Below, one piece after another: positions 15,808-24,273 of a stretch of DNA of 64,000 nucleotides. A program made the translations under genes and the position numbers. Within the stretch, counting starts at the first letter, position 1, and each line of letters begins with the position of its first letter. Source of the DNA: Candidatus Undinarchaeales archaeon (lineage in GTDB: Archaea > SpSt-1190 > JASMDC01); assembly GCA_030753015.1 (NCBI GenBank), contig JASMDC010000011.1, positions 28,844-92,843 on the forward strand. The letters run 5' to 3'. The notes under the pieces were generated by a model. It ran no database searches and was not told where the DNA came from. It saw nothing but the letters and a program-made list of their open reading frames with translations.

Positions 15808-16095
15808 CTAGAGCGTCAGCGCCACGTCGAACCGTGAATAATCGCCAGTGGCCTCTTCCCAGGTGGTATGCACATCGTCCACCTTGGAGAGGCGCGGCCC
15901 CTGGTGTGCCCAGGAGATGAGGCGTTCGATCGCTCCACGGGGGCCTTCTACGATGATCTCAACGTCGCCGGTGCGTAGGTTGCGGACCAGGCCCGTGAGG
16001 CCGAGGTCGTCGGCGACATCGCATGCTGTGACCCGGAAGAAGACTCCCTGGACGAGGCCTGATACGATCACGTGGGCGCGCACGCATTCATCCAT
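15808..16095 (-). CDS. acyP: Acylphosphatase
   Basis: A 95-residue protein with the signature VQGVFFR (phosphate-cradle Arg) and the catalytic Asn in LVRNLRTGDVEI. It hydrolyses acyl phosphates such as acetyl- or 1,3-bisphosphoglycerate. GGAGGTGA just before ATG 16095 fixes the start; the frame upstream to 16182 overlaps the V4R gene. It follows the V4R gene by 11 nt, probably one transcript. Confidence 0.92.
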   Translation of the reverse strand: MDECVRAHVIVSGLVQGVFFRVTACDVADDLGLTGLVRNLRTGDVEIIVEGPRGAIERLISWAHQGPRLSKVDDVHTTWEEATGDYSRFDVALTL

Positions 16096-16106
16096 GCGTT
16101 CACCTC

Positions 16107-16613
16107 CTAGACGGGGTGTGAGGGGTATATCGAGAACTCGCAGGCAGATTCTCCTCGCGCAGCACAGCGTCGCTCCAGGCACAGGAAGCGCTCGTGGTAG
16201 TGCCCTTCGAACACTCCTGCGAAGAGCCCGCGCAGGTAGTCGCAGACGGGTCGTTGTGACTCTCCTGCGTGCTCCAGGAACGATACGGCGAAGAACGAGT
16301 CCTCGACCCTGAGGATGCCCCCCTTGTGGCCTGTGTCCAGTGATACCACTGTCAGGGTACCGACGTTCGTCTCTGAGAGAAAGGAGCCTGCCTCGTCGAG
16401 GGACGCCTCGAGACCTTCGGTCACCAGTCTCAGGCCCATCTCCCTACCGGCGTCGAAGGCGATGGGGGACGAACCGCGACCCGCCATGCGCTGGAACATC
16501 CGCTCGATGCGAGCGATGAAGTCACCGGTAAGGACGGCGGAACGGATGCCCCGCACCCGGATGTTCCCGGGGGCGATGACTGTGTCGTTGTCGTCGGCCA
16601 TGATGTGTCCCAT
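16107..16613 (-). CDS. V4R (4-vinyl reductase-like) domain protein
   Basis: About 168 residues. The C-terminal half is a V4R domain, with FFAVSFLEHAGESQRPVCDY, a CLERRCAARGESACEF Cys motif and a small beta sheet. V4R proteins bind small hydrophobic ligands or metals and often act as sensors or as parts of aromatic-compound regulators. No enzyme or DNA-binding part is present. Possible starts are ATG 16613 or 16601; ATG 16649 is too close to the TATA-like GTTAATAAAAG at about 16650-16660. It is upstream of acyP. Confidence 0.78.
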   Translation of the reverse strand: MGHIMADDNDTVIAPGNIRVRGIRSAVLTGDFIARIERMFQRMAGRGSSPIAFDAGREMGLRLVTEGLEASLDEAGSFLSETNVGTLTVVSLDTGHKGGILRVEDSFFAVSFLEHAGESQRPVCDYLRGLFAGVFEGHYHERFLCLERRCAARGESACEFSIYPSHPV

Positions 16614-16686
16614 ATCGGCGGCAGTTCCGTCCGTCCGATAGTGCGACATCCTCTTTTATTAACGTTTTGTCGCGGCAACGACGAGC

Positions 16687-17616
16687 CTACGGACGCAGTC
16701 CGCAGCAGAGAGCAAGGAACAGCCCGGCGGCGGTTATGTCGGCGGTCGTGCCGGGATTGCGGCGGTTCCCGTCCCTGCGGAGTTCGTCATCGAGCGACCG
16801 GACCGCATGCCACCAGTCAACGGAGAGCGGTTCGAGCCCGGTCACGATCGACCTGGCGGCGAGCATGACCTCCCGGGCCACCTCGTCACCGCCCTTGCGC
16901 CGGATCAGCGAGTCGGGGCGCTCGGCGAGCAGCTCCATGTAGGCGAGCACCACAGCCTCAGGCTCCAACCTCTCGCGCTCGAGGAGGAGAGAGCAGCAAC
17001 GGCGGGACCGGGGAAAGCCCTCAACGAGCTCACGGGCCACGTCGTCCCGCGACACGGCCTCGCCGAAGGCGATGAGCGGAGTTACACCCTGGGATACCAC
17101 CTGCTCGGCAGCGTCTGATGCCGTGGCGTCCCAACGCTCCGTCCGGCCGAGCCCACCGGGACTGGCCGCAGCGATGGCGCGGTAGATCGCGCCAGTGTCC
17201 TCCGATGTCGCCTCGCGCATGAGCTCACCGGTGGCGCTGATGAGCCCCTCGAGGGTACGGTCGTCAAGTGCGAGCGTGCGCACTGCGCCCGCTGCCAGGG
17301 GGACGATGAGGAATATGGTGCCAAGGAGGGTGTTCCCCCCATGGTGCCACCGCCCGCCCTGGAGCACGGCCTCCTCCATCGCGAGCCCGAGACCGGCAGC
17401 GGAGGGCTCTCCGGTGGCACGGGACGCCAGCCTGTGGAGCGGTCCATGGAGCGCTGATGCAGAGGCCAGGAAGTGTGCGTGCGTGATGTCGGGGAAAGAG
17501 GCGACCGGCGACACGTTCCCCGGCTTGGGATGGGCACTGACCTCGATGGCAGGCGCCAGCAGGGCCGCAGTGATTGCATCGTCCGGTCCCTCGAGGATGA
17601 GGTCGGTCATCGTCAC
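16687..17616 (-). CDS. CitG/MdcB-like triphosphoribosyl-dephospho-CoA synthase family protein
   Basis: A 309-residue protein with CitG-family motifs: HPKPGNVSP, WHHGGNTLLG and NPGTTADITAAGLFL. Bacterial CitG makes the prosthetic-group precursor of citrate lyase from ATP and dephospho-CoA. Archaeal members without citrate lyase are of unknown role, and none of the citrate or malonate genes is visible here. The TATA-like CTTAAAAAG (read on the minus strand as CTTTTTAAG) is centred 27 nt before GTG 17616, so that start is preferred; ATG 17610 is close behind. Confidence 0.85.
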   Translation of the reverse strand: MTMTDLILEGPDDAITAALLAPAIEVSAHPKPGNVSPVASFPDITHAHFLASASALHGPLHRLASRATGEPSAAGLGLAMEEAVLQGGRWHHGGNTLLGTIFLIVPLAAGAVRTLALDDRTLEGLISATGELMREATSEDTGAIYRAIAAASPGGLGRTERWDATASDAAEQVVSQGVTPLIAFGEAVSRDDVARELVEGFPRSRRCCSLLLERERLEPEAVVLAYMELLAERPDSLIRRKGGDEVAREVMLAARSIVTGLEPLSVDWWHAVRSLDDELRRDGNRRNPGTTADITAAGLFLALCCGLRP

Positions 17617-17678
17617 GGCCAGGGTAGGTGGGCCGGGGCTTAAAAAGATTGCGAGGACGGAGTAGAGGCAACAGGAAA

Positions 17679-17688
17679 GTATAAAAAC
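17679..17688 (+). promoter_or_regulatory. TATA box for the gene at 17726
   Basis: AGTATAAAAA lies about 42 nt before ATG 17726 and has no competing element. Confidence 0.55.
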
Positions 17689-17725
17689 AGACGAACGGGC
17701 CGTCGACCACTAGAAGGCTCACGCT

Positions 17726-18598
17726 ATGCTTCGAGACTATCCAGTCGAATCTGTGAGCAGCGCTCCGGGGACCGGGCGCCTGCTCTACGACCACCTCATG
17801 AAGCATATCCACGTCCCTGCCACCGCCAACCACGACATCTGGTATGCTGGTGAGGAGGCGAAACTGGCGGACCCTGATACATACTCCTTCCGCGGAGGGA
17901 CACCCTATGGTGAAACCCTTGAGCTCAGGACCCTGGCGGGACAGGACCTCGAGGAGGGCGATAACGTCGTCGCCACCGACCATGGTACCTTCCTCTATAC
18001 ATTCCCGACCAAAGAGGACTACACAGCCTCCGACGAGAATGAGGTACCCGTGTACGCCAGTGACCTCTCGACCGCTGCCCGCAAGGGGCTGAGCATCCCC
18101 GACACGGCCCGCGAGGAGGACAAGGTCTTCAATCCCAACTTCCGACCGTACGAGGAGCTTGACCCGTTCACCAAGTACAGCAACGAACTGGCGTCCCTCT
18201 CGCTCCCCAAGTCCCTCTCCAGCTGGTGGGCCGGCCTTCAGGGCAAGGTCAACTACTCCGAGGCCGATGTGCTCTCGTACCTCGACGCGTGCTTCGACAA
18301 CCTGAGCGGCCCGGAGATGACCCACCTCATGCATGGGAACAACATGGCATGGTCGGCCCTGGCCTACATCCGCGAGCGCGGTGCCATCGAGGGCGACCTG
18401 ATGAAGGAGTTCCACGCCCAGAACCCGACGGACTTCTACATCAAGGACCTGGGCACCCTTCTCCCTGCCATGTTCTACTCCCTGGCCATGCTAGGCAAGG
18501 ATCCGGTGGAGTACTACGAGCGACTGGACATCGAGATATGGGGCGCCAAGGAAGCGGCCGAGCACATGCAGGGGCTCATTCGGAAGCCAGTGGAGTAG
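17726..18598 (+). CDS. Unknown soluble protein
   Basis: A 290-residue soluble protein starting MLRDYPVESVSSAPG. The first 130 residues look beta-rich (VVATDHGTFLYTFPTKEDY), the second half helical, with LMHGNNMAWSALAYIRERG and DFYIKDLGTLLPAMFYSLAML. No signal, no recognised motif. It has its own promoter and converges on the DUF4342 gene 5 bases after its stop. No function assigned. Confidence 0.7.
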   Translation: MLRDYPVESVSSAPGTGRLLYDHLMKHIHVPATANHDIWYAGEEAKLADPDTYSFRGGTPYGETLELRTLAGQDLEEGDNVVATDHGTFLYTFPTKEDYTASDENEVPVYASDLSTAARKGLSIPDTAREEDKVFNPNFRPYEELDPFTKYSNELASLSLPKSLSSWWAGLQGKVNYSEADVLSYLDACFDNLSGPEMTHLMHGNNMAWSALAYIRERGAIEGDLMKEFHAQNPTDFYIKDLGTLLPAMFYSLAMLGKDPVEYYERLDIEIWGAKEAAEHMQGLIRKPVE

Positions 18599-18603
18599 GA
18601 CGG

Positions 18604-18909
18604 TCAGTCCGCTTCGGCCGGTCCCTTGACATCAACGACCCGCACGATCTGTACCTTGACCTTGGTGAGCAGTGCGGCCAGGGCGCCCAGGATTATTATA
18701 TGGGGCGCGAAGATCGTCAATGCGCCGCCCATCGCCACCCCGCCGGTAAGTGGTACTTCGAGAAGCACGTCGTCAGAGGATCGTCGCACGATGAGCCGGC
18801 GCACGTTCCCCTTGTGCACGATGTCCTTGACACGGTCCACCAGCTCCCCGGCATCGAGCTCATACTCCTCGATGCGCTCCTTCTTCCGAGCATCAACTTT
18901 CTTCGTCAT
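18604..18909 (-). CDS. DUF4342 family protein
   Basis: A 101-residue protein with the DUF4342 plan: an N-terminal basic helix, ELVDRVKDIVHKGNVRRLIV with the conserved GNVRR, then LLEVPLTGGVA and a C-terminal hydrophobic helix (FAPHIIILGALAALLTKV). These small proteins carry one or two membrane-associated helices and are of unknown function. It follows the PadR-operon zinc protein by 22 nt on the same strand, so it may belong to that transcript. In other genomes the family also lies near stress-related membrane genes (from memory). Confidence 0.8.
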   Translation of the reverse strand: MTKKVDARKKERIEEYELDAGELVDRVKDIVHKGNVRRLIVRRSSDDVLLEVPLTGGVAMGGALTIFAPHIIILGALAALLTKVKVQIVRVVDVKGPAEAD

Positions 18910-18931
18910 TTCGGCACACCTGTCCTGTACG

Positions 18932-19216
18932 TTAAACGGCCGCTAAACAACTGGCAGTGGGATGCGTTCCATGAGCGAGGGCCACGGGGATCAGTGCATC
19001 CTCGCCCGTACCGGTGATGGGGGCAGCGTGTACCCTCCCCGGTCCTATCTCACCGAGGCACACGGGACACACTCTTCGTCCCTCCACGCGCTGGATGCAG
19101 GCGCTGCACACGACCGCTCTGCATCCACCGCATTCGAGGTACTCCCATTCTTCTTCAACAGCACTCCCGCAGACAGTGCATGTCCGTTCACCGTCACGTT
19201 CGGTCAGTAGGTCCAT
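18932..19216 (-). CDS. Small zinc-binding protein with four CxxC pairs
   Basis: A 94-residue protein from ATG 19216 (GAGGTGA upstream). Cys pairs CTVCG, CGGC, CSACI and CPVC are spaced as in a RING or double zinc ribbon. The C-terminal 30 residues are unstructured and may lie outside the zinc fold. It follows the membrane polymer protein by 10 nt and probably belongs to the PadR operon. RING-like folds bind proteins or RNA; which applies here is unknown. Confidence 0.75.
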   Translation of the reverse strand: MDLLTERDGERTCTVCGSAVEEEWEYLECGGCRAVVCSACIQRVEGRRVCPVCLGEIGPGRVHAAPITGTGEDALIPVALAHGTHPTASCLAAV

Positions 19217-19226
19217 GTATCTCACC

Positions 19227-20669
19227 TCAGTCCTCGATGGCCTTCTTCAGGTCTCCTCCGCACTTGGGGCACCTGACGCACCTGTGGAGGATCGAGCTCT
19301 CGCAGTAGGGGCACACCTTCGTGCGCTCATCGTCCTTATCTTCGGTCTTGTCTTTGATCGCTTTCTTCTTTACGGTCTTCTTCTTCACGTCCTCGGTCCG
19401 GAGGCTCACGACCTCGATGTCCTCATCTTCCTCCTCGGAAGGCGCCTTCCGGACGGTCCTTCTCCGCCTGCGGTCAACGATCTCCTCGTCGCTAGAACCG
19501 TTCCCCTGGTCCCAGGAGAGTGCCACGGTGACCATCGCCCCGAGCCCGACTATCATGCCCAGGAGACTGATCCATTCACCCAGTATCGGCAGCCAGCGGA
19601 GGACTGTGAAGATCACCCATCCACCAAGGAACTGGACGTACCGGTTCTTCTCGGGCAGTGCCTGCTCACCGATGAGCACCGAGATGACCACCGTCGTCAG
19701 GAACAGCGCTGCGACGAACAGGAATCCCCCCATGATGGAGAAGGGGATGCCCACGATGGTGATCAGGAGGAGGATGAGGCCTATCGGTACGCCGATGAGC
19801 ACCCCGAATCCTATTGCACCGGTGTACAGCGGCTCGTCCATGATGGCCTCCGAGGTACGGTCGAGAAAGGGACCTCCCCAGTGCACCACGGCCAGGCCGA
19901 AGGCGAGCGAGGCCACTACGAACATGATGGTGAGCACGAACAGGACCATAGCTCCGATGGCGAGGATGCCCCCGACGAAGGGGAGGTTGTGGGCGAGGTC
20001 CGAATCGTCGAAATCGAAGGGCAGGTTCTCGTCCATGTGCTCGACGCGCTCCACGCTCCCCCGGACGCGGTCCAGGTTCCCCGGTGCGTCCTCAGCGCTG
20101 TAGACGAGGTTGCCGCCGATGATGGCGTCGGGTGAGATGTCGAAGTCCCCGGCACCGATCTTGGCGTTCGCCAGTACCTTCCCGCCGAGCCTCACGGCCC
20201 CAGCGTTCGCAGTAAGGTCGCCCCGCACGATACCGTCCATGTCCAGTTCACCGCAGAAGGCGACGAGCTCCCCGTCGATCACGGCAGTAGGACCAACACT
20301 GACCTCCCCGCCAAGGGCCACGACCTCGCCGGAGACATTTCCGCGGATGTCGACCTTACCGCCACCGGTACGTACATCGCCGCCGACGGCGTCGAGGATT
20401 GTCACATGACCGCCGCCGATGAGTATGTCGCCACGGACCGGGGCCCGGACCTCGACATCCCCTCCGAAGACTATTAGGTCGCCATTGACGGGAGCAGTGA
20501 CACGGACATTGCCCCCAGCGCTATAGACATTGTCGTCGATAGCCAGGCCATCACCTCCGATGGTGACCGTCTCGTGCTCTCCCATTGCCAGTGTGTATGC
20601 AGCGGCCGAGCCGATCATCACGAACAAGCAGATGATCGCAACCAGCATCCGGTTCATCGTTCGTTCCAT
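19227..20669 (-). CDS. Membrane protein with bactofilin-like beta-helix, multiple TM helices and C-terminal zinc ribbon
   Basis: About 480 residues. A signal or TM segment (MLVAIICLFVMIGSAAAYT) precedes a right-handed beta-helix-like region with repeating V-x-G-D-x-x-x-x-G-G units (GGNVRVTAPVNGDLIVFGGD, residues about 50-190), as in bactofilin/polymer-forming proteins. Five to six transmembrane helices (about 230-390) follow, then a charged tail with Lys/Glu runs and a zinc ribbon (CPYC, CPKCGG). GGAGGGATGAGG before ATG 20669 fixes the start. It is third in the PadR operon, after the HAAS protein. A cell-envelope scaffold or stress role is inferred. Confidence 0.82.
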   Translation of the reverse strand: MERTMNRMLVAIICLFVMIGSAAAYTLAMGEHETVTIGGDGLAIDDNVYSAGGNVRVTAPVNGDLIVFGGDVEVRAPVRGDILIGGGHVTILDAVGGDVRTGGGKVDIRGNVSGEVVALGGEVSVGPTAVIDGELVAFCGELDMDGIVRGDLTANAGAVRLGGKVLANAKIGAGDFDISPDAIIGGNLVYSAEDAPGNLDRVRGSVERVEHMDENLPFDFDDSDLAHNLPFVGGILAIGAMVLFVLTIMFVVASLAFGLAVVHWGGPFLDRTSEAIMDEPLYTGAIGFGVLIGVPIGLILLLITIVGIPFSIMGGFLFVAALFLTTVVISVLIGEQALPEKNRYVQFLGGWVIFTVLRWLPILGEWISLLGMIVGLGAMVTVALSWDQGNGSSDEEIVDRRRRRTVRKAPSEEEDEDIEVVSLRTEDVKKKTVKKKAIKDKTEDKDDERTKVCPYCESSILHRCVRCPKCGGDLKKAIED

Positions 20670-20671
20670 CC

Positions 20672-21247
20672 TCATCCCTCCTGTTTGATGATACTCGCGT
20701 TCCATTTCAGGTACCGGACCGTCAGGCCGGCGAAGGCCCTGGCCAGGTACATATCGACCATGACGAAAAGCAGCCCACCGAGAGAGAGCCCGATCATGAA
20801 GATGAGGCCGATGAAGGGATGGCCCCCGATGGTGTAGCCATACCCGCCGATCGATGACAGGATGATTGCGACGATCCCGGTGAGGCCACCGAAGGTAAAG
20901 CCCACAGCTACCGCGAAGAGCGCGAAGAGCACTCCGACCAGGGCAAGGAACGGTCCGAGGACGAACACGAGATTGAAGAAGCCGAGCCCTGCCGCAGCGA
21001 GCACCGCCCGCAGGATGTTCTCTATCGAAGCGGAGTCCTCGGCCCGCTGGACCATGAAGTCCGCCTTGAGCTGGCGGGCCAACGCCTTCGGGCTTCCGAG
21101 GGCGCGAGCTATACCATCCTCGCTCCGTCCCTCCTCGAGCCCTGCCTCGAAGTGCTCCCGGTAATCGTCGAGAACGTCCTCGAGATCGTCCTTGGGAACC
21201 CCACGTAGATGCCTCCTCAATGTCCCGATGTACTCCTTCCTATTCAT
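20672..21247 (-). CDS. HAAS-domain membrane protein (DUF1700-like)
   Basis: A 191-residue protein: an N-terminal HAAS helix bundle ([47 protein letters not shown]) that in other genomes partners with PadR regulators, followed by four hydrophobic helices ([20 protein letters not shown] and others). The start codon region overlaps the end of padR by 8 nt, with GGAGGGTG upstream. PadR-HAAS pairs commonly sense envelope stress in bacteria and archaea; the signal here is unknown. Confidence 0.88.
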   Translation of the reverse strand: MNRKEYIGTLRRHLRGVPKDDLEDVLDDYREHFEAGLEEGRSEDGIARALGSPKALARQLKADFMVQRAEDSASIENILRAVLAAAGLGFFNLVFVLGPFLALVGVLFALFAVAVGFTFGGLTGIVAIILSSIGGYGYTIGGHPFIGLIFMIGLSLGGLLFVMVDMYLARAFAGLTVRYLKWNASIIKQEG

Positions 21248-21560
21248 TATTGGCACCCTCCAGGAAATGATTCACACGCTCGACGAAGGTCAGCCACTCG
21301 TCGGTAAGCTCGTCCTTCATCGTCTTCCCTTCCGATGTCAGCTTGTAGTACTTCCGGGGGGGCCCCTCCTGGGACTCCTGTAGGTAGGTGGTGACGTAAC
21401 CGTCATTCTTCAATCGGCGGAGAAGGGGGTAGATCGTGCCCTCGGAGATTGAGATGTTCTTGGAGATCTCGGCCACGAGTTCGTAGCCGTAGCAGTCCTT
21501 ACGTCTCAGCTGGGCGAGCACACAGAGCTCCAGTACGCCTTTCTTGAATTGGATGTTCAT
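21240..21560 (-). CDS. PadR-family transcription regulator
   Basis: A 106-residue winged-helix protein: [19 protein letters not shown], then [19 protein letters not shown] (recognition helix and wing) and a dimer helix near the C-terminus. PadR proteins repress their own operon until ligand binding. It is the first gene of an operon with the HAAS, polymer and zinc genes. A 23-bp palindrome and two copies of a 17-bp direct repeat lie in its promoter, as expected for autoregulation. Confidence 0.93.
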   Translation of the reverse strand: MNIQFKKGVLELCVLAQLRRKDCYGYELVAEISKNISISEGTIYPLLRRLKNDGYVTTYLQESQEGPPRKYYKLTSEGKTMKDELTDEWLTFVERVNHFLEGANNE

Positions 21561-21595
21561 GAAGTCATCACCTCACTAGGGTTTGTTGAATGCAC

Positions 21596-21618
21596 AGTAC
21601 CTTGTAGTACAAGGTACT
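21596..21618 (-). promoter_or_regulatory. 23-bp palindromic PadR operator over the padR promoter
   Basis: AGTACCTTGTA G TACAAGGTACT is a perfect inverted repeat with a 1-base centre. On the minus strand the TATA box GGTATATATAGTACC begins at its right arm, so a bound dimer would cover the transcription start of padR. Confidence 0.75.
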
Positions 21619-21658
21619 ATATATACCTTTGCATTGGAACGCAAGGTACTATATATAC
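21610..21658. repeat. Two copies of a 17-bp promoter element
   Basis: CAAGGTACTATATATAC occurs at 21610-21626 and 21642-21658, 32 bp (three helical turns) apart. Each joins half an operator to a TATA-like sequence, so the regulator may bind twice, or two start sites may exist between padR and rnp3. Confidence 0.65.
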
Positions 21659-21716
21659 GGAGGTAATATGGCCCCTCGTGCAAAGGCATTTAAGGAGTGT
21701 TCCCCAACTCCGCCCG

Positions 21717-22433
21717 ATGCGCCGCTTCCACGACATCGGCCTCCGGTACCCCGGAACACCCGAGGACGCCAGGGAGCTCGTCACCGAGGCGAAGCGCATG
21801 GGCTTCCATCGCGTGTGCATCAACGTCCCGGTCCGGGGCAAGGAAGGGATCAAGCTCCTCAAGTCGCTCAGGGACCAGGACCTCGGAGAAGGGACGCTCA
21901 TCGGCGCCGATATCGACGTGATCGGCGGCTCCAAGAACGGTCTCCATAACCTTCTCGGCCGGGCGAGGAAGCTCGCTGACATTGTCGCGGTACTGGGCGG
22001 TGACCTGGCGATCAACAAGTACGCTGTCGAGTCGCGCGAGACCGATGTGCTCCGCGCCCCCTATCGCGGCAGACGTGATTCGGGCGTGGACAAGGTCGTA
22101 GCGGAGGCCGCTGCCAGGAACGGTGTAGCGCTGGAGCTCTCGTTCGCTGATGTGCTCGCTCCCAACAGCGGTCGGATCGGTCTCCTCCGACGGCTCGGAG
22201 AGCTCGTTGAATTTGCAGGAGCGTTCGATACCTGCTTGGTGCTTTCCAGCGGTGCCATCGATATGCTCGGGCTTCGGGTGCCACAGGACCTTGCCGCGTT
22301 CGTCACCTGTCTCGGGATGGACAATGAGGACGCCCTTGAGGCCGTAAGCACGGTACCGGGCGAGGTCGTGGACAGGGCATTAGAGCGAAAGGACGAGCGC
22401 ATCATCGCGCCAGGAGTGCGGGTGATCGGATGA
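21717..22433 (+). CDS. rnp3: RNase P protein component 3 (Rpp30)
   Basis: A 238-residue TIM-barrel-like protein of the Rpp30 family: MRRFHDIGLRYPGTPEDARE, DIDVIGGSKNGL, then KYAVESRETDVLRAP, LELSFADVLAPNSGRIG and a late GAIDMLGLR. With Rnp2 it forms part of the archaeal RNase P holoenzyme that removes tRNA 5' leaders. ATTTAA at 21688-21693 is centred 26 nt before ATG 21717, so the superoperon mRNA begins leaderless here. The stop overlaps rnp2 (ATGA). Confidence 0.93.
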   Translation: MRRFHDIGLRYPGTPEDARELVTEAKRMGFHRVCINVPVRGKEGIKLLKSLRDQDLGEGTLIGADIDVIGGSKNGLHNLLGRARKLADIVAVLGGDLAINKYAVESRETDVLRAPYRGRRDSGVDKVVAEAAARNGVALELSFADVLAPNSGRIGLLRRLGELVEFAGAFDTCLVLSSGAIDMLGLRVPQDLAAFVTCLGMDNEDALEAVSTVPGEVVDRALERKDERIIAPGVRVIG

Positions 22434-22816
22434 ACGAGAAGAAGAAGCGGCGAGTGCCGGCTTACTTGCGAAAACGAAAGAGATATATAGTGTACCAAGT
22501 TTGGCCAGCCGGGAACCCTACCCCAGGGTTCAACGATGTGGACAGGGCCATCCGGTCGTCCGTCCGGTCATTTCTCGGCGACCATGGGGCGGCTCAGGCC
22601 GGCGTGTGGGTCATGAAGGACCGGTACGACCCCGCGACCGGGCAGGGCCTCGTCCGCTGCGTGCATGAACGGGTCGATCAGGTCAGGGCCTCTCTGGCCC
22701 TCGTGACCGGGATCGGCGATGCACGGGTCCGCATCGACACCCTGGGCGTCTCCGGTTCGATTAGAACAGCAAAGCGAAAGTTCACGGGTGATGAGAATGG
22801 AACTAATGACACCTGA
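22430..22816 (+). CDS. rnp2: RNase P protein component 2 (Pop5)
   Basis: A 128-residue Pop5/Rnp2 protein: basic start RVPAYLRKRKRYIVYQV, then FNDVDRAIRSSVRSFLGDHG, WVMKDRYDPATGQGLVRCVH and TLGVSGSIRTAKRKF. It pairs with Rnp3 in RNase P. The start overlaps rnp3 by 4 bases and the end overlaps psmA by 20 bases, so the three genes are coupled. Confidence 0.92.
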   Translation: MNEKKKRRVPAYLRKRKRYIVYQVWPAGNPTPGFNDVDRAIRSSVRSFLGDHGAAQAGVWVMKDRYDPATGQGLVRCVHERVDQVRASLALVTGIGDARVRIDTLGVSGSIRTAKRKFTGDENGTNDT

Positions 22817-23540
22817 AATGATGGGATATGATCGTGCGAGTACCGTCTTCTCTCCGGACGGCCGCCTCTTCCAGGTCCAGTACGCCATGGAAGCGGTACG
22901 GAGGGGCGCCACAGCCATTGGCATCGTCTGCAAGGACGGTGTCGTGCTTGCGGCGGACAAGCGCATCTCCAATGTGCTCATGGTCCACAGCTTTGTCGAG
23001 AAGATCTTCGAAGTGGACGATCACGTGGGGGTCGCAACCTCCGGACTTGTGGCCGACGGGCGCAAGCTCGTGGACGACGCGCGCATCGAATCCCAACGTA
23101 ACCATATAGTGTTCGACGAGGCCATCGAGATCGCCTCTCTGGTCAAGCGCATCTGCGACATCAAGCAGCTTTTCACACAGTACGGAGGGCTAAGGCCCTT
23201 CGGTGTCTCCCTCCTCATCGTAGGTGTGGACGAGACCGGGCCCCGCCTCTTCGAGACCGATCCCAGCGGTACACCTACCGAGTGGAAGGCCACCGCCGTG
23301 GGAGAGGGACGCAAAGAGGTCCTCGAGTACCTAAAGGAGAACTACAAGGACGATATCTCCCTTGAAAAAGGCCTCGGTCTGGTGTTCAAGGCGCTCCAGC
23401 GCATCATGAAGGAGCCGATCGAGCCCGAGAAGATTGAGGCCGCGATAATCACCACCAAGGAGCGGAAGTTCACCAAGCTAGGGAAGGACCGGCTCGTCAA
23501 GTACCTCAAGAAGCTCGAGCCTGAGAAGGACAAGGACTAG
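22797..23540 (+). CDS. psmA: Proteasome subunit alpha
   Basis: A 247-residue 20S alpha subunit: MGYDRASTVFSPDGRLFQV signature, QYAMEAVRRGATAIGI, LAADKRISNVLM and C-terminal KERKFTKLGKDRLVKYL. It forms the outer rings that gate the proteolytic core. ATG 22797 has GGTGATGAGA just before it; in-frame ATGs at 22791 and 22806 are alternatives. The beta subunit is not in this window. Confidence 0.94.
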   Translation: MELMTPEMMGYDRASTVFSPDGRLFQVQYAMEAVRRGATAIGIVCKDGVVLAADKRISNVLMVHSFVEKIFEVDDHVGVATSGLVADGRKLVDDARIESQRNHIVFDEAIEIASLVKRICDIKQLFTQYGGLRPFGVSLLIVGVDETGPRLFETDPSGTPTEWKATAVGEGRKEVLEYLKENYKDDISLEKGLGLVFKALQRIMKEPIEPEKIEAAIITTKERKFTKLGKDRLVKYLKKLEPEKDKD

Positions 23541-23553
23541 GGGGTCGGCCAGC

Positions 23554-24258
23554 GTGGTCGACATCGACCGGGCAGTGATCGCCCGGCTCCAGAAGTTCGG
23601 ATCGACCTTCGAGATCCTCGTGGACCCCGACGTGGCTCGGGAGTACAAGGAGGGCAAGAAGGTCGATATCGACAAGCTCATGGCGGCCCAGGACGTGTTC
23701 AAGGACGCTCACAGTGGAGACCGGTGCGGCGAAGAATCGCTGTTGAAGGTGTTCGAGACCACCAATCCATTCGAGGTCGCCAAGCAGATACTCGACAAGG
23801 GCCAGATCCAGCTCACAACCGAGCAGAAGCGCCATATGGCGGAGGAGAAGTACAAGCAGGTCGCAGCCCTCATCGCCCGCAATGCGATCAATCCGCAGAC
23901 AGGCACTCCGCACCCCGTTGTCCGTATCGAGCGTGCCATGGAAGAGGCAAAGGTGCACTGCGATATCTTCAAGGACGCCGAGCAGCAGATGGCCGACGTC
24001 GTCAAGCTGCTCAGGCCGCTCCTGCCGCTCAAGTTCGAGACGCGAATAATCGCGCTGAAGGTTCCTCCGAGCTTTGCGAGCAACGCTCAGCGGGAGGTCC
24101 GCACGTTCGGTGAGATGAAGCAGGACCAGTGGCTCAAGGACGGATCATGGGTCGCCGTGGTGGAGATACCTGCGGGGATGCAGGACGAGTTCTTCGGTAA
24201 GCTCGCCGGCCTCACCCATGGCGAGGCCGAGACGCGCGTGCTGGAACATTTCCCCTGA
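23554..24258 (+). CDS. SBDS ribosome maturation protein
   Basis: A 234-residue SBDS/Sdo1 protein (GTG start 23554): N-terminal FYSH fold with LQKFGSTFEILVDPDVAREY and DVFKDAHSGDRC, a helical middle (RNAINPQTGTPHPVVRIERA, the family's signature) and a C-terminal ferredoxin-like fold. SBDS acts in releasing the anti-association factor aIF6 from the large subunit. It lies 13 nt after psmA. Confidence 0.94.
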   Translation: MVDIDRAVIARLQKFGSTFEILVDPDVAREYKEGKKVDIDKLMAAQDVFKDAHSGDRCGEESLLKVFETTNPFEVAKQILDKGQIQLTTEQKRHMAEEKYKQVAALIARNAINPQTGTPHPVVRIERAMEEAKVHCDIFKDAEQQMADVVKLLRPLLPLKFETRIIALKVPPSFASNAQREVRTFGEMKQDQWLKDGSWVAVVEIPAGMQDEFFGKLAGLTHGEAETRVLEHFP

Positions 24259-24273
24259 GCACTGGTGACATCG

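Noticed and set aside
16661-16673. The TTTATTAACG patch as a plus-strand promoter
   Set aside because: No plus-strand gene follows; it is better read as the minus-strand V4R promoter.
16687-17616. CitG-like gene as part of a citrate lyase cluster
   Set aside because: No citC, citD, citE, citF, citX or malonate genes are nearby, so only the family name is used.
19014-20135. A 373-codon plus-strand frame opposite the polymer-type membrane gene
   Set aside because: It is the complement of a strongly supported gene with beta-helix repeats, TM helices and a zinc ribbon; its sequence is His/Asp-rich and low in secondary-structure pattern, as expected for antisense of that gene.
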